Assembly (NCBI GenBank): GCA_012032475.1
Contig: JAAUSY010000010.1
Coordinates: 1-46,804, forward strand
Direction of reading: 5' to 3'
From: Chloroflexaceae bacterium
GTDB taxonomy: Bacteria > Chloroflexota > Chloroflexia > Chloroflexales > Chloroflexaceae
Length of the DNA stretch: 46,804 nt
The stretch's first letter is position 1. Each line of letters starts with the position of its first letter. The translations under genes and the position numbers were made by a program. The notes under the pieces are model-generated. The model made no database searches and was not told the origin of the DNA. It saw only the letters and a program-made list of their open reading frames with translations. Shown here in pieces: positions 35,533 to 44,180 of this stretch.

Positions 35533-35937
35533 ATGAAAGAGAAAGAACGCCCCCAGGGGCATGAGATCATTGAACGGGCCGTTGAGGAACGAGTCGCCCA
35601 GGCGCGGAAGGAAGAGATTCTGGAAATCTACGACGATCTACTGAAGACCATCTGGAACCGTATCCTGCCCACGCTCGGACGCGTCACCGTGATGGCGATT
35701 ATGGAACGGTCCCTGGTCATCACCCAGGAATCCTACCCGATTATCGGGCACCTCCACGTCAACCCGGAAGGGGTATCCTTCCGAGCGCTGAGCCAGCGGG
35801 TCAAAGCCGAAGAACACGAGGCCATCCGGGTCGGACTGAAAGAGTTGATTGCCAACCTGATCGATATTCTTGCCATGTTGACCGGTGATATTCTGGTCAA
35901 GCAACTCCTCCAGGAAATTGAAGGGAGAACACCGTGA
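35533..35937 (+). CDS. Small protein of unknown function encoded before kaiC
   Basis: A 134-residue protein that I do not recognise. It is soluble, starts with a charged helix (ERAVEERVAQARKEEILEIYDDLLKTIWNRILPTLGRVTV), has a central part that looks like a compact alpha/beta unit (YPIIGHLHVNPEGVSFRALSQRV) and ends with a hydrophobic helix (LIANLIDILAMLTGDILVKQLLQEIEG). The ATG at 35533 has GGGAG upstream; a GTG at 35485 is unsupported. Its TGA shares a base with the ATG of kaiC (35937), so the two are translationally coupled. That implies a partner or regulator of the KaiC ATPase, but this is inference. It does not look like KaiB (no thioredoxin-like signature) or KaiA. Confidence 0.68.
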   Translation: MKEKERPQGHEIIERAVEERVAQARKEEILEIYDDLLKTIWNRILPTLGRVTVMAIMERSLVITQESYPIIGHLHVNPEGVSFRALSQRVKAEEHEAIRVGLKELIANLIDILAMLTGDILVKQLLQEIEGRTP

Positions 35938-37603
35938 TGCTACAGATACCGCCCCCCCAACAAAATTTGCAAAAACTATCTTCCGGGATACCCGGCCTGG
36001 ACCATATTCTGTCCGGAGGGTTCCCGGAGTTGTCTATCAATATTGTGGCCGGCCCCCCTGGGAGTGGGAAGACCATCTGTGTGCAGCAGATTATCTATAC
36101 CAACGCCACCCCCAACCGGAAGGCGCTCTATCTGACCACGCTCTCGGAGCCGTCCATCAAGATGCTGCACTACCTCCAACGGTTCACCTTCTTCGATGCA
36201 GAAAAAGTAGGTCGTGATGTGATCTACCTGGATATCGGGGAGGTGATACGGAACAAAGGCCTGGAAAACGCCATCGCGGTGATTATCAAGCATGTGCAGG
36301 AATATAAACCGGGCATCGTGGGCATTGACAGCTTCAAGGCCATTCATGACATGGCTCGGGACCCGGTGGAGGCGCGGAAGTTCGGCTTCGACCTGTCGGT
36401 GCGTCTAACCACCTGGGCCATTACCGCCTTCTTTGTGGGCGAATATTCGCAGCAAGAGATTGAACGCGAACCCATCTTCGCCATTGCCGACGGTATCCTC
36501 TGCCTGCACAACAAGCAGGAAGGGCTGTCCTACCAGCGCTACGTAGACATCATCAAGCTGCGGGGCGAAGATTACTTCAACGGGTGGCACCCCTTCACGA
36601 TTGACCCTACCGGCCTGACCGTCTACCCCCGCATCAAAACGCCCGAATCGTTCCCCGACTACCAGGCCGTTTCCGAATCGGTCTCGACCGGTCTGGCGAC
36701 CTGGACGCCCTGACCGATGGGGGGTTGCCACGTGGGTCGGCCACGATGATTGCCGGCGGGGCCGGGACGGGGAAGACCCTGCTTGGTCTGCACTTCCTGA
36801 CCTCCGGTGCGGCCCAGGGCGAGCCGGGCGTCATCGTTACCTTCCAGGAAAACCCCACCCAGATGCGCGAAATCGTCCGCTCTTCGTTCGGGTGGGACCT
36901 GGCGCACCTGGAACGACAGGGGTTGCTGGCCTATCTCTACACCTCGCCGGTCGAAATCCAACCCGACATTCACGCCACCCGCGTGCGCCAGGCCGTTGAG
37001 CAGATTGGCGCTCGCCGCGTGCTCATTGACTCGATTAAAGACATTGAGATTGCCACCCCGGACAAAGTGCGCTTCAAGGACTATATCTATTCGATGGTCA
37101 ATTACTTCAAAACACGGGGCATTACGATTATCCTGACGAACGAAATACCCGAACTCTTCGGGGATTTTCAGTTGAGCGAATATGGGGTTTCGTTCATTGC
37201 CGATAACGTTATCCTGCTGCGATACGTGGAAGTCGGGGGAATGATGGAGCACGCCATCAGCATTATGAAGGTGCGCGGCTCCCGCCACAGCCGCGAGATT
37301 CGCCGCTTTGAGATTACGAAAAGCGGCATTCGCCTTGGCGGAACCTTCGAGGGGATGAGCGGTATCCTGACCGGCACGCCCTCAATGAACCACCACAGCC
37401 GATCTGCCCACCTGCCCCTGCGCTCCCGCTATGTGTACGACGCCCTGCGGCAGGTGGGGTTAGCAACCGCCGAAAAGCTCGCTCAGGTCACGGGACTCTC
37501 GGCCAACGACGTGCGCTGCGAATTCCAGCACCTCCAGAAACGCGGCCTGGTCGAGGCGGGGTCCGACGAACAGGGCATCGAGTTTTTCGAGCTACGTTTC
37601 TGA
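35937..37603 (+). pseudogene. KaiC-like double ATPase, frame broken between the two domains
   Basis: Two frames together encode a KaiC-family protein of about 555 residues. The first (35937-36713) is the CI-like domain: Walker A AGPPGSGKT (Lys45), acidic residue in TLSEPS, and GIVGIDSFKAI as Walker B. The second (to 37603) has AGGAGTGKT, TFQENPTQMREI, RRVLIDSIKDIE and a C-terminal winged-helix-like segment (TAEKLAQVTGLSANDVRCEFQHLQKRGLVEAG) not found in cyanobacterial KaiC. The junction reads STGLATWTP-stop; adding one G to GG at 36695-36696 gives STGLGDLDALTDGGLPRGS, the standard linker. So one base is missing. No kaiA or kaiB is nearby; the setting beside hybrid kinases suggests a non-circadian signalling ATPase. 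A start at GTG 35934 is possible. Confidence 0.82.
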
Positions 37604-37640
37604 TTCCGATGGCCTGATATCCGCAAGACCCCTATGATAT

Positions 37641-37690
37641 GGCCTGACGTGGCCTGACGTGACCTGACGTGACCTGACGTGACCTGAATC
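37641..37690 (+). repeat. Five 10-bp tandem repeats before the first hybrid kinase
   Basis: GGCCTGACGT twice, GACCTGACGT twice and GACCTGAATC once, in a row between the kaiC stop (37603) and the kinase start (37714). Confidence 0.85.
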
Positions 37691-37713
37691 GAACGACGGG
37701 GGATGAACCGGGG

Positions 37714-40545
37714 ATGAACCAGCACCTCAACCAACCACTCACCATCGCCATGACAGATGACCCCATGGGCGAGGAATATGAACACGAGCAGACCCGCCAG
37801 GCTTTGCGCAAGAGCCAGCAGTGGTATGAACGACTGCTGGCCTCGGTGACCGACTACATCTACTCGGTGGAAATTGTGGATGGTCAGCCGTCGTCAACCT
37901 CACACGGGCCGGCCTGTGTGGCCGTCACGGGCTATACCTCGGAGGAATATGAAGCCGACCCGCTGCTCTGGTATCGGATGATCTACCCCGACGACCGTTC
38001 CCTGGTGCTGGAGCAGGTTTCCAGCATTCTGGCCGGGGCTTCTTCCCCGGCCATCGAACACCGGATTATTCACAAGGATGGGTCTATCCGGTGGGTGCGC
38101 AACACCCCGGTGCTGCTCTACGACGAGGAAAAGAAGCTCGCCGCCTACGATGGCCTGATTGCCGATATTACCGAGCGCCGCATAGCAGAAGATGCGCTGC
38201 GCGAGAGCGAAGAGCGCTACCGCATGCTCAGCGCCGAACTGGAAAAGCGGGTGGTCGAGCGCACGGCGCAGCTTGCGGCTGCCAACGAAGACCTGCACCA
38301 CGAGATTGCCGAACGCCAGCAGATAGAGCGAGAATTGCAGCGAGCCAAGGAAGCCGCCGAAACCGCCAGCCACGCCAAGAGCGAGTTCCTGGCGAATATG
38401 AGCCATGAGATACGCACGCCGCTCAACGCCGTCATCGGGATGACCAACCTGCTGCTGGATACCCCCCTCACCCCGGACCAGCGCGACTTTGTCGAAACCA
38501 TTCTGATGAGCAGCACGACCCTGCTTACGCTCATTAACAATATCCTCGACTTCTCGAAGATTGAGGAAGGAAAGATGCCCCTGGAAAGCCACCCCTTCAA
38601 CCTGCAAGAGAGCATCGAAGCGGTGCTGGACCTGGTGGTGGCTAGTGCCGACGAAAAACACATCGGCCTGACCTACACCATTGCCGATGGCACCCCGCTC
38701 AACCTGGTTGGCGACGTGATGCGAGTGCGGCAAATCCTGGTGAACCTGCTGAGCAACGCCATCAAGTTCACCGGGCGCGGGGAGGTGGTGGTTTCGGTCG
38801 GGGGGCAGCGGGTCGGGAGCGGCAACCAGCGGGCCGGGGTCGGGTCGCTCTTCCAGATCCAGGGAAACCCCCAATCCCCCGAAAAACCAACCCCCACCCC
38901 CCGAACCTGGTACGAAATCCATCTCAGTGTGCGCGATACGGGCATTGGCATCGCCCCGGACCAGATGGACCGGCTGTTCAAGGCGTTCAGCCAGGTGGAT
39001 GCCTCGATGACACGCAAGTATGGCGGCACGGGGTTGGGTCTCGCCATCAGCAAACACCTGGCCGAGATGATGGGCGGAAGCATCTGGCTGGAAAGCGAAG
39101 TCGGGAAAGGGTCCACCTTCCATGTCACATTTCTCGCCATGGCTGCCGCGGAGGACCGGCCCCCCCTGGAACGTGCCGAACCTGCTCGCCACCCCGATTC
39201 CCCTCACCCCGGCCTGAAGGGCAAACGGGTGCTGATCGTTGACGACCGTCGCGCCAGTCTCGCCAACCTGTCCCGGCTGGTGCAATCGTGGGGGATGGTC
39301 GCCCAGACCGCGAGCCTTCCCTCCGAGGCCATGGCGCTTATCCGACAGCGCGGCCCGTTCCCCTTCGATGTGGTGGTCCTGAATATCCACGAGTCGGATA
39401 GCGGTAGTGCAGCCCTGGCAAAGACCATCTCCCACACCTTCGCGTCCCCTGTGCCAGAAGAAGAACTGGCAGACCCCCAGACGAGAGTTGTTCCCGCCAG
39501 GCCGCGCCAGGTGTCCCCCCCCTCCCCCCCGATAGTGGTATGGGTTTCGCCGCTGGACAACCACGTGCTCGCGTCGGTGAGCGAGATAGCCGTCCTGCTG
39601 AAGCGGCCCGTCAAGCCATCCAGGCTCTCCCATGCCCTGATGAGCGTGCTGGTGGACCACCCGGACCGCGAAGATGACGCCCATTCGGTGGCGCCCATCT
39701 CCAGAGCTGGTCGCCGGGCCATCCACCAGCTTCCCCCGGAGGTGCGCACGATGGGGCAGCACCATCCGCTCCGCCTGCTGCTCGTTGAGGACAACGTGGT
39801 CAATCAGAAGGTAGCGCTGCGGTTGCTCGAACGGATTGGCTACCGTGCGGATGTGGCGACCAACGGGCTTGAAGCCCTGGAGTCCCTGGAGCGGCAGTCC
39901 TATCACGTCGTCCTGATGGATGTGCAGATGCCAGAGATGGATGGTCTGGTCGCCACGCGGCATATTCGCGCTCGCTGGCCCGCCAACCAGCAGCCGTGGA
40001 TTATTGCGATGACGGCCCGGGCGCTCCAGGGCGACCGCGAAAAGTGCCTGGAAGTCGGGATGGATGACTACCTCAGCAAACCGGTGCATATGGAGCAACT
40101 GGTTGCCGCGCTGAAGCGCAGCGTGGACCGGGCAGGGAGCACCCTGGCCGGCCCACCAGCACCTCCCCCAGAGCAAGAAACACCGCCCCCCATCATATTC
40201 GACCCCTCGGCGCTGGAGCGACTGCGCGAGAGCCTGGGGCCGCATGCCCACGAGGTCCTGCGCGACCTGGTCGCCCGGTATCTTGAGGATACGCCCAGGT
40301 TGCTGCGTGATATGCACCGGGCGGTGGAGGGGGGCGATACCGGGTTGTTCACGCGAGCCGTCCATTCGCTCAAGTCGAGCAGTGCCCAGGTCGGGGCGCA
40401 CGCCCTCTCCGTGCTCTGCAAGGAACTCGAACAGCAGGGAAAGACGGGAACGCTGGAGGGGATGCGGCAACAGGTTGCCCAGGTTGAGGCCCGGTACGGG
40501 TTGGTCCGGGGGGTGCTTGAGGCTCTAGTTGCCCAGGAGCATTGA
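37714..40545 (+). CDS. Hybrid histidine kinase: PAS-HisKA-HATPase-REC-REC-HPt
   Basis: A 943-residue cytosolic hybrid kinase. A PAS domain at about 35-160 (ending [14 protein letters not shown]) is followed by a coiled coil, HisKA with His231 in [13 protein letters not shown], and HATPase with [24 protein letters not shown] and [11 protein letters not shown]. The first receiver (about 507-640) has Asn557 where the phosphorylated Asp should be (VVVLNIHES), so it is a pseudo-receiver. The second (about 690-805) is canonical, with Asp736 in [11 protein letters not shown] and a Lys in YLSKPV. An HPt domain ends the protein, with His884 in HSLKSSS. The His-Asp-His relay lacks only the final output regulator. 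The start ATG lies after GGGG; an internal ATG at 37750 is an alternative. It lies 110 bases after kaiC. Confidence 0.9.
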   Translation: MNQHLNQPLTIAMTDDPMGEEYEHEQTRQALRKSQQWYERLLASVTDYIYSVEIVDGQPSSTSHGPACVAVTGYTSEEYEADPLLWYRMIYPDDRSLVLEQVSSILAGASSPAIEHRIIHKDGSIRWVRNTPVLLYDEEKKLAAYDGLIADITERRIAEDALRESEERYRMLSAELEKRVVERTAQLAAANEDLHHEIAERQQIERELQRAKEAAETASHAKSEFLANMSHEIRTPLNAVIGMTNLLLDTPLTPDQRDFVETILMSSTTLLTLINNILDFSKIEEGKMPLESHPFNLQESIEAVLDLVVASADEKHIGLTYTIADGTPLNLVGDVMRVRQILVNLLSNAIKFTGRGEVVVSVGGQRVGSGNQRAGVGSLFQIQGNPQSPEKPTPTPRTWYEIHLSVRDTGIGIAPDQMDRLFKAFSQVDASMTRKYGGTGLGLAISKHLAEMMGGSIWLESEVGKGSTFHVTFLAMAAAEDRPPLERAEPARHPDSPHPGLKGKRVLIVDDRRASLANLSRLVQSWGMVAQTASLPSEAMALIRQRGPFPFDVVVLNIHESDSGSAALAKTISHTFASPVPEEELADPQTRVVPARPRQVSPPSPPIVVWVSPLDNHVLASVSEIAVLLKRPVKPSRLSHALMSVLVDHPDREDDAHSVAPISRAGRRAIHQLPPEVRTMGQHHPLRLLLVEDNVVNQKVALRLLERIGYRADVATNGLEALESLERQSYHVVLMDVQMPEMDGLVATRHIRARWPANQQPWIIAMTARALQGDREKCLEVGMDDYLSKPVHMEQLVAALKRSVDRAGSTLAGPPAPPPEQETPPPIIFDPSALERLRESLGPHAHEVLRDLVARYLEDTPRLLRDMHRAVEGGDTGLFTRAVHSLKSSSAQVGAHALSVLCKELEQQGKTGTLEGMRQQVAQVEARYGLVRGVLEALVAQEH

Positions 40546-40584
40546 GGCATTGAGGGTATTGAGGCATTGAGGTATTGAGGCATG
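40540..40584 (+). repeat. 8-bp tandem repeat between the two hybrid kinase genes
   Basis: CATTGAGG / TATTGAGG units repeat about five and a half times. The stop codon (TGA at 40543-40545) of the first kinase lies inside the first unit, and the second kinase starts at 40601. Confidence 0.8.
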
Positions 40585-40600
40585 GTCGCAGAATGAGGAT

Positions 40601-43600
40601 ATGATGTCCAGACTATCCAGGACCGAAACACCGGGATATGCCGCATTGACGGAACCGTTTGAGGAACTTCAGAAACATGCTACCACCCTGGAAGCGCAGG
40701 TGCGCCAGAGGACCTTCGAACTCCAGGTATTGTATGACCTTTCCCACCAGATAGGCTATTCGCTGAACTATGACGACCTGTTCCGCCTGATGCTGCAACA
40801 CCTGCACCGGGTGGTCCCCTACGTGGTTTCGGGGAGCTTCCTGGCCCTGTCAGAACCCTACGACCTGTTCATCCAGTATACCCGCCCCCTCAGCCCGACC
40901 CTGCTCGAAGAGATCCAGCAGCGCATGCTGATGACGATGGAGCGTATCGGGGAAAAGAGCATCGTGAGCGGTCAGGTGCATCTGCGGACCGCCGAGCTTG
41001 GCAACAGCGTGACCCGCCTGCCAATCGCCAGCATCGGGTCGGTGTTCCAGGTGCCTTTGATTGTTGGCCCACAGCGCGAGGTTGTTGGGCTGCTCTTTAT
41101 CGGGGCCGAACAACCCCAGGCCTTCCAGGAAGAGCATGTTCGCCTGCTCTACACCGTGGCAAACCAGGCCGCGGTTGCCATCCAGCAACTCCGGGCGCTG
41201 CTGGATATGGAAGAGCAGCGGTTGGAAAGCCTGGTTGCCAACCTGCCAGACGGCGTGCTGTTGCTCGACGACCAGCGCCGTCTGGTGCTGGTAAATATGG
41301 CCGGGCGGGAATATCTGTCGTTGCTGGCAGCCCAGGTCGCAGTGGGGGATGTTCTGAGCCATTTGGCGCAGCAGGCGCTCGAACCACTGCTCCAGGCGTG
41401 CCCGGTGCGCGGCCACGAGGTGGTGGTCGAGCGCGAAGGAAAGGCCCACCGGGTCTTCGAAATTGCCACGCAGCCGATGTCGGTGTCCGTTCCGCTCCTG
41501 GCCGACTTCTCCCTGGTGACCGAACGGGCCACGGTCTCGCGACCACCGAGCGGCTGGACTATCATCATCCGCGATATCACCGGGCGCAAGCGGGCCGAGG
41601 AGGAAATCCGCACCCTGAATGTGCAGCTCGAACAGCGCGTCATGGAGCGGACGGCGCAGCTTGAGACCGCCAACCACGACCTGCGCCATGAGATTGTGGT
41701 CCGGAAGAAGACTGAAGAGGAATTGCGCCGCGAACGGGATGTGCTGCGTAGTATTATGGAAACCAGCCCGGTGGGCATTATGATGGCCGACCGCACGGGG
41801 AGGTTCGTGTTTGCCAACCCGCACGCCGAACGGGTGCTGGGCATTCCCAAAGAGCAGATTGTCCGACGGACGCACGCCTCGCCCGAATGGAAGTTCACCG
41901 ACTACCAGGGCACCCCGATTACGGAAGAAGCCACCGCCTTTCGCCGTGTGATGGCAACCGGCAAGACCGTGCGCGATGTGCAGCACGCCATTACCTGCCC
42001 GGATGGGTCCCGCGGGTTGCTTTCCATCAACGCGGCCCCGCTGTGCGACGAGACGGGCGAAGTTGAGCGGGTTGTCTTCACCGTGCGCGATGTCACCCGG
42101 CGGGTGCGGGCAGAAGAAGCGCTGCGCCTCAGCGAAACCAAACTGCGGATGATTATGTCGCAGATGCCTTCGATTCTGTGGACGACCGATGCCTTCCTCC
42201 AGGTGACCGACTTGCTCGGGGCCGGGTTGGCGCGGTTTGGTTATGACCAGAACCACTTCATCCAGAAGACCATTCAGGACGATCCCGCCGAAGGAGGCCA
42301 GATGACGGCGTCGCTGGCCGCGCACCGGCGGGCCCTGCGCGGACTTTCGGCCGGGTATGAGATGCGCTTCGAAGACCGCGATTTCGAGGTCCGCGTGGAT
42401 TCGCTGCGCGACAAGGATGGGCAGATTATCGGGTGTATTGGCCTGGCGCTCGATATTACCGAGCGAAAGCAGGTGGAGGAGGAGATTCGCACCCTGAACC
42501 AGGAGCTTGAGCAGCGGGTGCTGGAGCGCACGGCACAGCTTGAGGCTACCAACCAGGAACTTGAGATAGAAGTCCTGGAGCGCAAGCGGGCCGAAGCCGA
42601 CCTGCAAGAAGCCTGGAAGGCCGCCGAAGCCGCAACGCGGGCGAAATCCGAATTCCTGGCAAATATGAGCCACGAGATACGCACACCGCTGAATGCCGTC
42701 ATCGGGATGACCCGGCTGCTGCTGGATACCGAGCTTTCCGCCGACCAGCGCGACTTCGTGCAAACCATTCTCATCAGCGGGGAATCACTCCTGGCGATCA
42801 TCAACGATGTGCTCGACCTGTCCAAGATAGAGGCCGGAAAAATGGACCTGGGGTATGAGCCGTTCGACCTGCGCGACAGCCTGGAAAAATCGCTTCACCT
42901 GGTGGCGGCCAGAGCTGCCGAAAAGCACCTCACCCTGACCTGCGCGATTGCCGACGAGGTGCCCACCCGGCTCATAGGCGACAAGGCCCGCCTGCGCCAG
43001 ATTCTCATCAATCTGTTGAGCAACGCGGTCAAGTTTACCGAACAGGGCGAAGTCGCCGTCTTCGTCACCTGTGCTTCCCTCCCTTCGCCATCAGGAGCAG
43101 CAGAGAGCGCACCGGAACCGGACCCGCCCCCCGCTCCCCGGCCCGCGTACGAAATCCACGTCAGCGTGCGCGACACCGGCATCGGCATTCCTCAGCGCTA
43201 CCAGGGGCGGCTGTTCCAGTCGTTCAGTCAGGTGGATACCTCGCCTTCCCGCAAATATGGGGGCACGGGGTTGGGGTTGGTCATCAGCAAAAATCTGGCC
43301 GAACTGATGGGTGGGAGGATGTGGGTCGAAAGCGAGGAGGGCAAAGGGTCTACGTTTCATTTCACCTTTCTGACGGAGGCAGCCCCAAGCCGGGGAACCG
43401 ACCCTGGCTCCCTCCGGGAAGGAGAAACACCGCCCAGGTGGTTGACCACCCCGGTCATCCCATCGCCGCTCATCAGCCTGGATGGGAAAGGAACCGCGTT
43501 GCCCTCTCCCTATCCGTATGAGGCCGCGCCGCGCTCTTCGCCTGGTCTGCCCCTGATGGGGCAGCGCCACCCGCTGGATATTCTGCTGGTCGAGGATAAC

Positions 43601-43960
43601 CTCTTTAACCAGAAAGTGGCGCTGCGGTTTCTCGAAAAGCTCGGCTACCACGCCGATGTGGCCGAAAACGGCCTGGAGGCCCTGGCCGCTCTGGAGTGGC
43701 GGCGGTATGACGTGGTCTTGATGGATGTGCAGATGCCGCGGATGGATGGGATGGAGACGACCCGCCGTATTCGGGGGATGTTTGCCGACCACCTGCGGCC
43801 GCGGATTATTGCCATGACGGCGCACGCGCTGCGCGGAGACCGCGAACGCTTCCTGGAGGGCGGCATGGATGATTATATCAGCAAGCCGGTGCAGTTGGAA
43901 GAACTGGTCGCGGCGCTGGAACTGGTTCCAGGCCGCCAACCACAGGAGCCGCAACCGTAA
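40601..43960 (+). CDS. Hybrid histidine kinase: GAF-PAS-PAS-PAS-HisKA-HATPase-REC
   Basis: A 1119-residue cytosolic hybrid kinase. Residues 20-205 form a coiled coil and a GAF domain (LYDLSHQIGYSLNYDDLFRLMLQHL ... LLFIGAEQPQAFQEEHVRLL). Three PAS modules follow: about 208-335 (VANLPDGVLLLDDQRR), 375-510 (METSPVGIMMADRTGRF) and 515-630 (MPSILWTTDAFLQV), separated by coiled-coil linkers of the RTLNxELEQRV type. HisKA has His691 in [13 protein letters not shown]; HATPase has NLLSNAVKF, DTGIGIPQRYQGRLF and GGTGLGLVISK. One receiver ends the protein with Asp1042 in LMDVQMPRMDG. There is no HPt, unlike the preceding kinase, whose HPt could serve both. GAGG precedes two consecutive-phase ATGs (40601, 40604). 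Confidence 0.9.
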   Translation: MMSRLSRTETPGYAALTEPFEELQKHATTLEAQVRQRTFELQVLYDLSHQIGYSLNYDDLFRLMLQHLHRVVPYVVSGSFLALSEPYDLFIQYTRPLSPTLLEEIQQRMLMTMERIGEKSIVSGQVHLRTAELGNSVTRLPIASIGSVFQVPLIVGPQREVVGLLFIGAEQPQAFQEEHVRLLYTVANQAAVAIQQLRALLDMEEQRLESLVANLPDGVLLLDDQRRLVLVNMAGREYLSLLAAQVAVGDVLSHLAQQALEPLLQACPVRGHEVVVEREGKAHRVFEIATQPMSVSVPLLADFSLVTERATVSRPPSGWTIIIRDITGRKRAEEEIRTLNVQLEQRVMERTAQLETANHDLRHEIVVRKKTEEELRRERDVLRSIMETSPVGIMMADRTGRFVFANPHAERVLGIPKEQIVRRTHASPEWKFTDYQGTPITEEATAFRRVMATGKTVRDVQHAITCPDGSRGLLSINAAPLCDETGEVERVVFTVRDVTRRVRAEEALRLSETKLRMIMSQMPSILWTTDAFLQVTDLLGAGLARFGYDQNHFIQKTIQDDPAEGGQMTASLAAHRRALRGLSAGYEMRFEDRDFEVRVDSLRDKDGQIIGCIGLALDITERKQVEEEIRTLNQELEQRVLERTAQLEATNQELEIEVLERKRAEADLQEAWKAAEAATRAKSEFLANMSHEIRTPLNAVIGMTRLLLDTELSADQRDFVQTILISGESLLAIINDVLDLSKIEAGKMDLGYEPFDLRDSLEKSLHLVAARAAEKHLTLTCAIADEVPTRLIGDKARLRQILINLLSNAVKFTEQGEVAVFVTCASLPSPSGAAESAPEPDPPPAPRPAYEIHVSVRDTGIGIPQRYQGRLFQSFSQVDTSPSRKYGGTGLGLVISKNLAELMGGRMWVESEEGKGSTFHFTFLTEAAPSRGTDPGSLREGETPPRWLTTPVIPSPLISLDGKGTALPSPYPYEAAPRSSPGLPLMGQRHPLDILLVEDNLFNQKVALRFLEKLGYHADVAENGLEALAALEWRRYDVVLMDVQMPRMDGMETTRRIRGMFADHLRPRIIAMTAHALRGDRERFLEGGMDDYISKPVQLEELVAALELVPGRQPQEPQP

Positions 43961-43983
43961 GCAGTGACACAGCGACAGCTGAG

Positions 43984-44012
43984 TTGCAGAACTCCGCCCC
44001 ATATGTTACACT
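43984..44012 (+). promoter_or_regulatory. Promoter of the tRNA-Arg gene
   Basis: TTGCAG (43984-43989) and TACACT (44007-44012), 17-base spacer, 21 bases before the mature tRNA. The -10 is in a TGTTACACTGGTAG context like the repeated element at 27187. Confidence 0.55.
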
Positions 44013-44032
44013 GGTAGCGTGGGTAAGATGAT

Positions 44033-44108
44033 GGCCCGGTAGCTCAATGGATAGAGCATCAGTCTTCGGAACTGAGGGTTGGGGGTTCGATTCCCTCCCG
44101 GGTCGCCA
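44033..44108 (+). tRNA. tRNA-Arg (anticodon TCG), CCA encoded
   Basis: A full cloverleaf can be read. Acceptor GGCCCGG (44033-44039) pairs with CCGGGTC (44098-44104), with one G-T pair. D arm: GCTC...GAGC. Anticodon stem TCAGT/ACTGA surrounds the loop CTTCGGA, giving anticodon TCG for CGA codons. T arm: GGGGG-TTCGATT-CCCTC. The discriminator is G, and CCA at 44106-44108 is encoded. Confidence 0.95.
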
Positions 44109-44180
44109 CATACTCCCACGTTCCGTGCTGAATATGATAGCACAGCCCCATGTTCGTTGCAGCGGAGAAAGTCAGCCCCC

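Noticed and set aside
35937-37603. Two separate single-domain KaiC genes
   Set aside because: The second frame has no credible start signal, and one added G rebuilds the exact inter-domain linker, so one gene with a frame break is the better reading.
37900-42763. Two long minus-strand open frames (37900-40470 and 40850-42763)
   Set aside because: Antisense to the two hybrid kinases, which have complete kinase motifs.
43878-44111. Short minus-strand frame reading MWRPGRESNPQPS
   Set aside because: It is the complement of the tRNA-Arg gene; such frames are a well-known annotation artefact.
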